This document shows, in pieces, positions 4,755 through 7,530 of a stretch of DNA of 7,530 nt (position 1 is its first letter; each line of letters begins with the position of its first letter). The notes below the pieces were generated by a model that was not told the DNA's origin, did not search any database, and saw only the letters and a list, made by a program, of their open reading frames with translations. Source of the stretch: Candidatus Heimdallarchaeota archaeon AB_125 (GTDB lineage Archaea > Asgardarchaeota > Heimdallarchaeia > Heimdallarchaeales > Heimdallarchaeaceae); NCBI GenBank assembly GCA_001940755.1, contig MEHH01000132.1, positions 1 through 7,530 on the forward strand, given 5' to 3'. The translations under genes were made by a program, and so were the position numbers.

Positions 4755-5585
4755 ATGGATAAGGACTCAACAACTGGGGATATAGATCGTATAGGTAAAA
4801 CAAACTCATCAAAAGATGAAAGAGGCGATTTAATCAAAACTGGTATTAGATCTCTTGATCTAAAATTAGGAATGGAAATGTCCAAACGAAAAGGACTTCC
4901 TTTAGGATCTTTGATTTTGGTAAGTTATCCTTCAGAAACTGTTATACCAACATTGTTTATACAGAGAATTCTTCTGAATTGGGCTCAAGAAACTAATAAT
5001 GTCATTTTTTATGTTCATAGTAGTCGTCCCTATGGCCATGTTTTAAATTCATTCAAAGCCTATGAATGGGATGTAAAGCCTTTCGAAGGTAAAAACTGGT
5101 ATTTTGAAAATATGTTTGATCTTTCTAGTTCTTCAATGGCTTCTTCTCTTAAACTAGGAAAAATAGAAGTAAGAAGAAAGACCTATGTCAAGAGAGTTAT
5201 TGATAGGATGCTTCATGTTAGAGAAAGCCAAAATAAGCAATGTTTCAGTGTTTTTGATGATTTATTATGGATGAAAGAAGATAGATTAGATGAAGATTCA
5301 AATGATCTAATCACATTTCTAAAAGGAGTAATAACATCAATTACTAAAATTGGTGGAGTTCATTTCTTCTTATTACCTCAAGGTGTTCTTGATCCTGTTG
5401 CTGAAAGAATAATTATGAATGCTGCTCAAGGTATATTCTACTTTTCAAGAAGCACAGTTGGTAGCAGAATAAAGGATACTTTCGCTATAACAAAATTAAT
5501 GGGTGTAGCATTCGTAAGTGAAAACCTAGATCTTACTCCATCTGAAGTTGAAGGCTTTAAGATAGAATCAACAGCAAAAATATAG
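4755..5585 (+). CDS. KaiC/RadA-like RecA-superfamily protein with degenerate Walker A
   Basis: Much of the N-terminal half follows the KaiC/Rad55-like pattern: TGIRSLD (29-35), GLPLGSLILVSYP (47-59), an amphipathic helix, a strand (NNVIFYVHSS, 81-90) and YEWDV (103-107). The P-loop, normally GxPGxGKT, reads SYPSETVIP (57-65) with no Gly-Lys-Thr, so ATP binding of the usual kind is unlikely. A Walker B-like strand remains (CFSVFDDLLWM, 163-173; D168 and D169). The C-terminal half has strands (GGVHFFLLPQGV, GIFYFSRS) typical of the fold. The 276 residues make one RecA-like domain. The N-terminal 25 residues are polar and probably disordered. GAGGA lies 7 nt before the ATG. The stop codon abuts the next gene. 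A structural pseudo-ATPase (as in Elp4-Elp6) is a reasonable guess; the partner is unknown. Confidence 0.7.
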   Translation: MDKDSTTGDIDRIGKTNSSKDERGDLIKTGIRSLDLKLGMEMSKRKGLPLGSLILVSYPSETVIPTLFIQRILLNWAQETNNVIFYVHSSRPYGHVLNSFKAYEWDVKPFEGKNWYFENMFDLSSSSMASSLKLGKIEVRRKTYVKRVIDRMLHVRESQNKQCFSVFDDLLWMKEDRLDEDSNDLITFLKGVITSITKIGGVHFFLLPQGVLDPVAERIIMNAAQGIFYFSRSTVGSRIKDTFAITKLMGVAFVSENLDLTPSEVEGFKIESTAKI

Positions 5586-6392
5586 ATGATTTCGATGGAA
5601 AATTATGAAGAGAAAGAACCTGTAGAAGAAGAGGAATTTCAAGAAATAGCAACTGAAATAACCAAGCTCTCTGAAGAGGTTGAACAACTAAAAGAAGATC
5701 TGAAATCGCCAAAAAAGAAGGAAGCCAAGGAAGAAAAAGCTAAGAGAAGGAAGCAAACTTCAACTCTGGAACTAGATCCAGCAATACAATATGTTAATGG
5801 GCTTCTTGAGGACTCATCAGATGTAATAATATCAGAAATGAAATCAGAGTTCTTTAGATTATTTAATTTCTTATCAAGTATGTTTTCTGTATCACCATAT
5901 CAGCAAGACAGAAGGAAATTCCAAAGAAAACCTAGTGGTCCCTCTGTAAGTGATGGGGGCATTGATACAAGTGTTTTCGAGGATTTTCAAAGAGAAAAGG
6001 ATATGCTAAATCTTCTATTAGAGGAAAGAGAATCTCTAATCTATGAGTTATCTGATCAAATTGTTGTAATAGAAGCAGAAAAGAAACAACTCGAAGACAA
6101 AATGGAGAAAATCACAGAAGATATGGAAAAATGGATGAAACAAAAAAGCGTTCTAGAACGAATAGTTACTTCTGATCCAAGATTTAACATCATAAATCTG
6201 TTAAGAAGAATGGGTGTTATAGCTCCAATTCAGCTTTCTTTTGTGCTGGGTGTCTCTCTTTCTCAAACAGGAAAGTATATTTCAGAGTTAGAACAGATGA
6301 AGATTCTAAATGTAAATGAAGATGGAACTGTATCACTTCATTCTGAATTTGATGAAGACACAATGAATATTCGTATCAATAATCAACAATAA
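5586..6392 (+). CDS. Coiled-coil protein with C-terminal winged helix
   Basis: I recognise no named family. The 268 residues start with an acidic, then Lys-rich coiled-coil region (about 8-62), followed by a middle part with aromatic helices (FFRLFNFLSSMFSV) and a polar stretch (QQDRRKFQRKPSGPS). A long Glu/Lys-rich coiled coil runs from about 131 to 190, and a winged-helix-like unit from about 195 to 258: RFNIINLLRRMG, then APIQLSFVLGVS, a recognition-like helix (QTGKYISELEQMKIL) and a wing (NVNEDGTVSLH). The last unit resembles MarR/ArsR-type helix-turn-helix domains, so DNA binding or protein docking is possible. The ATG follows directly on the upstream stop codon, with a second ATG at 5595; no clear ribosome binding site is visible, so reinitiation is likely. 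The gene converges on the small GTPase gene. Confidence 0.7.
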   Translation: MISMENYEEKEPVEEEEFQEIATEITKLSEEVEQLKEDLKSPKKKEAKEEKAKRRKQTSTLELDPAIQYVNGLLEDSSDVIISEMKSEFFRLFNFLSSMFSVSPYQQDRRKFQRKPSGPSVSDGGIDTSVFEDFQREKDMLNLLLEERESLIYELSDQIVVIEAEKKQLEDKMEKITEDMEKWMKQKSVLERIVTSDPRFNIINLLRRMGVIAPIQLSFVLGVSLSQTGKYISELEQMKILNVNEDGTVSLHSEFDEDTMNIRINNQQ

Positions 6393-6400
6393 ACAAAGAA

Positions 6401-6419
6401 AAGGAAAAAAAAATTCCTT
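6401..6419. terminator. Small A/T-rich hairpin between convergent genes
   Basis: AAGGAA (6401-6406) pairs with TTCCTT (6414-6419) around a 7 nt loop of A residues. It lies in the 25 bp between the coiled-coil gene and the GTPase gene and touches the stop codon of the latter. On the minus strand the loop reads as a T-run, which would suit termination of the GTPase transcript. The stem is short, so it is only a likely terminator. Confidence 0.35.
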
Positions 6420-6987
6420 ATTGTTGTGCATATAATTTTTCGTAAAACAGAACAATGTTCTTTAGAAGAGTCTTGAATGCTTCATCAACATTTTCTCCAG
6501 TTTTAGCAGAAGTCTCAATATATGGAACTGTAAAACCTGACCATGCAGAAAGATTACGAGCATATTCTTCTGATTGTTCTCGCATGATTGGATCTTTAGC
6601 AGTTGCTCGAAGATCGCTCTTATTACCAATTAAAACAATTGGTACTACTCTATTACTATTGTTCTTCAGAAGTTCTGCAATCCAAGATGGAATGTTTTCA
6701 AAACTCGAACGTCGTGAAATATCAAAAACTAGTAAACATCCAGACGTTCCTCGATAATAAACTTCACGAACAGCAGAGAACCTTTGTTGTCCTGCAAGAT
6801 CCCAAATCTGCGCAACAAAATCTTGGTCATCTATTCTTAAACGTTTAACAGCAAAATCGGCACCTATAGTCATTGAATACCCATCTTTGAAACCTTCTCC
6901 TAGATAGGTTTTTCGGAGACTTGTCTTGCCTACAGCACCATCACCAAGCAGCGTAATTTTGAAGATTTTCCGTTGTCCTGCGCCCAT
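6418..6987 (-). CDS. Rab-like small GTPase (Ras superfamily)
   Basis: Small GTPases of this type switch between GTP and GDP forms and recruit effectors; Asgard archaea carry many. The 189-residue protein has G1 GDGAVGKTS (15-23), the G2 threonine T40 (MTIGADF), G3 WDLAGQQRF (62-70, catalytic Q67), the Rab-like YYRGTSGCLLVFDIS, G4 NKSDL (122-126) and G5 ETSAK (158-162). Key nucleotide-binding residues are intact, so it should be active. The C-terminus (LYAQQ) has no cysteine, so Rab-type prenylation is excluded. The start is ATG 6987, 7 nt after AGGGGA; an in-frame TTG at 7008 would add seven residues but lies upstream of that site. It is a single gene, convergent with the Roadblock operon; functional pairing with that Roadblock protein is inference. 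Confidence 0.94.
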   Translation of the reverse strand: MGAGQRKIFKITLLGDGAVGKTSLRKTYLGEGFKDGYSMTIGADFAVKRLRIDDQDFVAQIWDLAGQQRFSAVREVYYRGTSGCLLVFDISRRSSFENIPSWIAELLKNNSNRVVPIVLIGNKSDLRATAKDPIMREQSEEYARNLSAWSGFTVPYIETSAKTGENVDEAFKTLLKNIVLFYEKLYAQQ

Positions 6988-7031
6988 TCTATATTCCCCT
7001 TTATACAATTTATTTATAGTCTCGGATACTA

Positions 7032-7037
7032 TTTAAA
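7032..7037 (-). promoter_or_regulatory. Probable TATA box for the small GTPase gene
   Basis: TTTAAA (within ATAGTTTAAATAG on the minus strand) predicts a start near 7008 and a leader of about 21 nt holding the AGGGGA site. A second TATA-like block (ACTATAAATA, opposite 7011-7020) would give a nearly leaderless transcript and cannot be excluded. Confidence 0.4.
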
Positions 7038-7112
7038 CTATTTGTTATTTCTTTGCTTATATGATTTCTCGGATGTTCTACATCTTATAGTTCAATTTTA
7101 TGATATTATCAA

Positions 7113-7137
7113 AAAAGAGAAAAAGATGTTCTCTTTT
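7113..7137 (-). terminator. Terminator hairpin after the membrane protein gene
   Basis: AAAAGAGAA (7113-7121) and TTCTCTTTT (7129-7137) form a perfect 9 bp stem with a 7 nt loop. On the minus strand the hairpin starts inside the stop codon and its second arm ends in a T-rich stretch (TCTCTTTTTTG), as expected for an intrinsic terminator. Confidence 0.6.
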
Positions 7138-7530
7138 AATGCTCATGAAGTGTAAATACATCAACCCATGGACCATCTCCAAATGAGAATAAAATGAAGA
7201 TGAATATGGATATTAGTGCTAATCCGATAATTATTATTTTTACCGATAAATTGAACTTCAATTTTTCAGTATTCTCGTCAATTATTGATGCTAGAATTCC
7301 TGTGATGAACACAACAATCATTGCCCATGCTAATTCCCATCCAAATGATAATGGCAATCCAATTATTGCGGGAGCTAAATACCAGATGATGAATATTATC
7401 CATGGGACAAGTAAACTTGTTAATAATCTAGAAAACGCAAATGATCTTTTATTTTCTATTTTCTTCCTCTTAATTAAGAAATCAATACCTATCAAAAACA
7501 AATAACCAAAGAATCCCATTTTCAAATGTT
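7136..7530 (-). CDS. Small multi-pass membrane protein, probably 5'-incomplete
   Basis: I recognise no family. The frame gives at least 129 residues and stays open to the right edge. It contains a short hydrophobic segment (GYLFLIGIDFLI, 7-18) followed by basic residues (KRKKIENKR), and then three likely transmembrane helices at about 33-56, 63-83 and 95-115. The motif PWIIFIIWYLAPAIIGLPL lies in the first of these. The C-terminus is short and polar (GDGPWVDVFTLHEH). Candidate starts inside the window are TTG 7525 and ATG 7519. The 11 bases visible before the ATG contain no ribosome binding site, so the true start may lie outside. The role is unknown; there is no operon link to the GTPase gene because a terminator separates them. 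Confidence 0.6.
   Translation of the reverse strand, partial: HLKMGFFGYLFLIGIDFLIKRKKIENKRSFAFSRLLTSLLVPWIIFIIWYLAPAIIGLPLSFGWELAWAMIVVFITGILASIIDENTEKLKFNLSVKIIIIGLALISIFIFILFSFGDGPWVDVFTLHEH

Noticed and set aside
6455..6848. Two overlapping plus-strand reading frames inside the GTPase gene
   Set aside because: The minus strand encodes all five G motifs here; the plus frames have no ribosome binding site or recognisable domain.
6988..7008. Longer TTG start at 7008 for the small GTPase gene
   Set aside because: The AGGGGA site and ATG 6987 lie downstream of it, and the seven extra residues do not match the usual short N-terminus of small GTPases.
7194..7505. 103-codon plus-strand reading frame opposite the membrane protein gene
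   Set aside because: Asn/Ile-rich translation without a domain pattern; the minus strand gives well-formed transmembrane segments and ends at a terminator.
1..7530. CRISPR array, insertion sequence, integrase or attachment site
   Set aside because: No regularly spaced repeats, no transposase or integrase frame and no flanking inverted repeats are visible.

Overview
The window looks like chromosomal DNA from an AT-rich archaeon, most likely an Asgard archaeon; I cannot resolve the lineage further. The archaeal evidence is an information-processing cluster found only in archaea (aIF2 gamma, Rpo7, Spt4, the GTP-dependent dephospho-CoA kinase family, S24e, S27ae), an archaeal-type triosephosphate isomerase, TATA-like boxes 25-30 bp ahead of genes, and GGTGA-type ribosome binding sites. 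The Asgard inference rests on a Rab-like small GTPase with all five G motifs, a Roadblock/LC7 protein nearby, and an aIF2 gamma whose G3 region (DCPGHE, then CPQPQT) resembles eukaryotic eIF2 gamma.

Left part (1-2661): the 5' half of the aIF2 gamma gene runs leftward off the window. A 271 bp AT-rich divergent promoter region separates it from a rightward operon: rpo7, spt4, dephospho-CoA kinase, rps24e, rps27ae. Genes in this operon overlap or nearly touch, so they are probably co-transcribed. It combines an RNA polymerase stalk subunit, an elongation factor, a CoA biosynthesis enzyme and two small-subunit ribosomal proteins.

Middle (2662-4212): a 240 bp gap holds a possible small RNA (TATA-like box, GC-enriched body, T7 tract) and the promoter of a ribbon-helix-helix protein with an unrecognised C-terminal domain. 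That gene converges on tpiA, and a hairpin over the first gene's stop codon can serve both. tpiA and the next operon diverge from a 132 bp region; the tpiA promoter geometry predicts a leaderless mRNA.

Right part (4213-7530): a three-gene operon encodes a Roadblock/LC7 protein with a proline-rich acidic tail, a KaiC/RadA-like protein with a destroyed Walker A motif, and a coiled-coil protein with a C-terminal winged helix. It converges on a Rab-like small GTPase gene only 25 bp away. Roadblock proteins commonly regulate small GTPases (MglB with MglA, Ragulator with Rag), so the four genes may form one signalling module; this is inference from proximity and is the best candidate here for an undescribed system. 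The window ends in a small multi-pass membrane protein, leftward and probably 5'-incomplete, followed by a clear hairpin terminator. I found no tRNA, rRNA, CRISPR array, transposon or attachment site.
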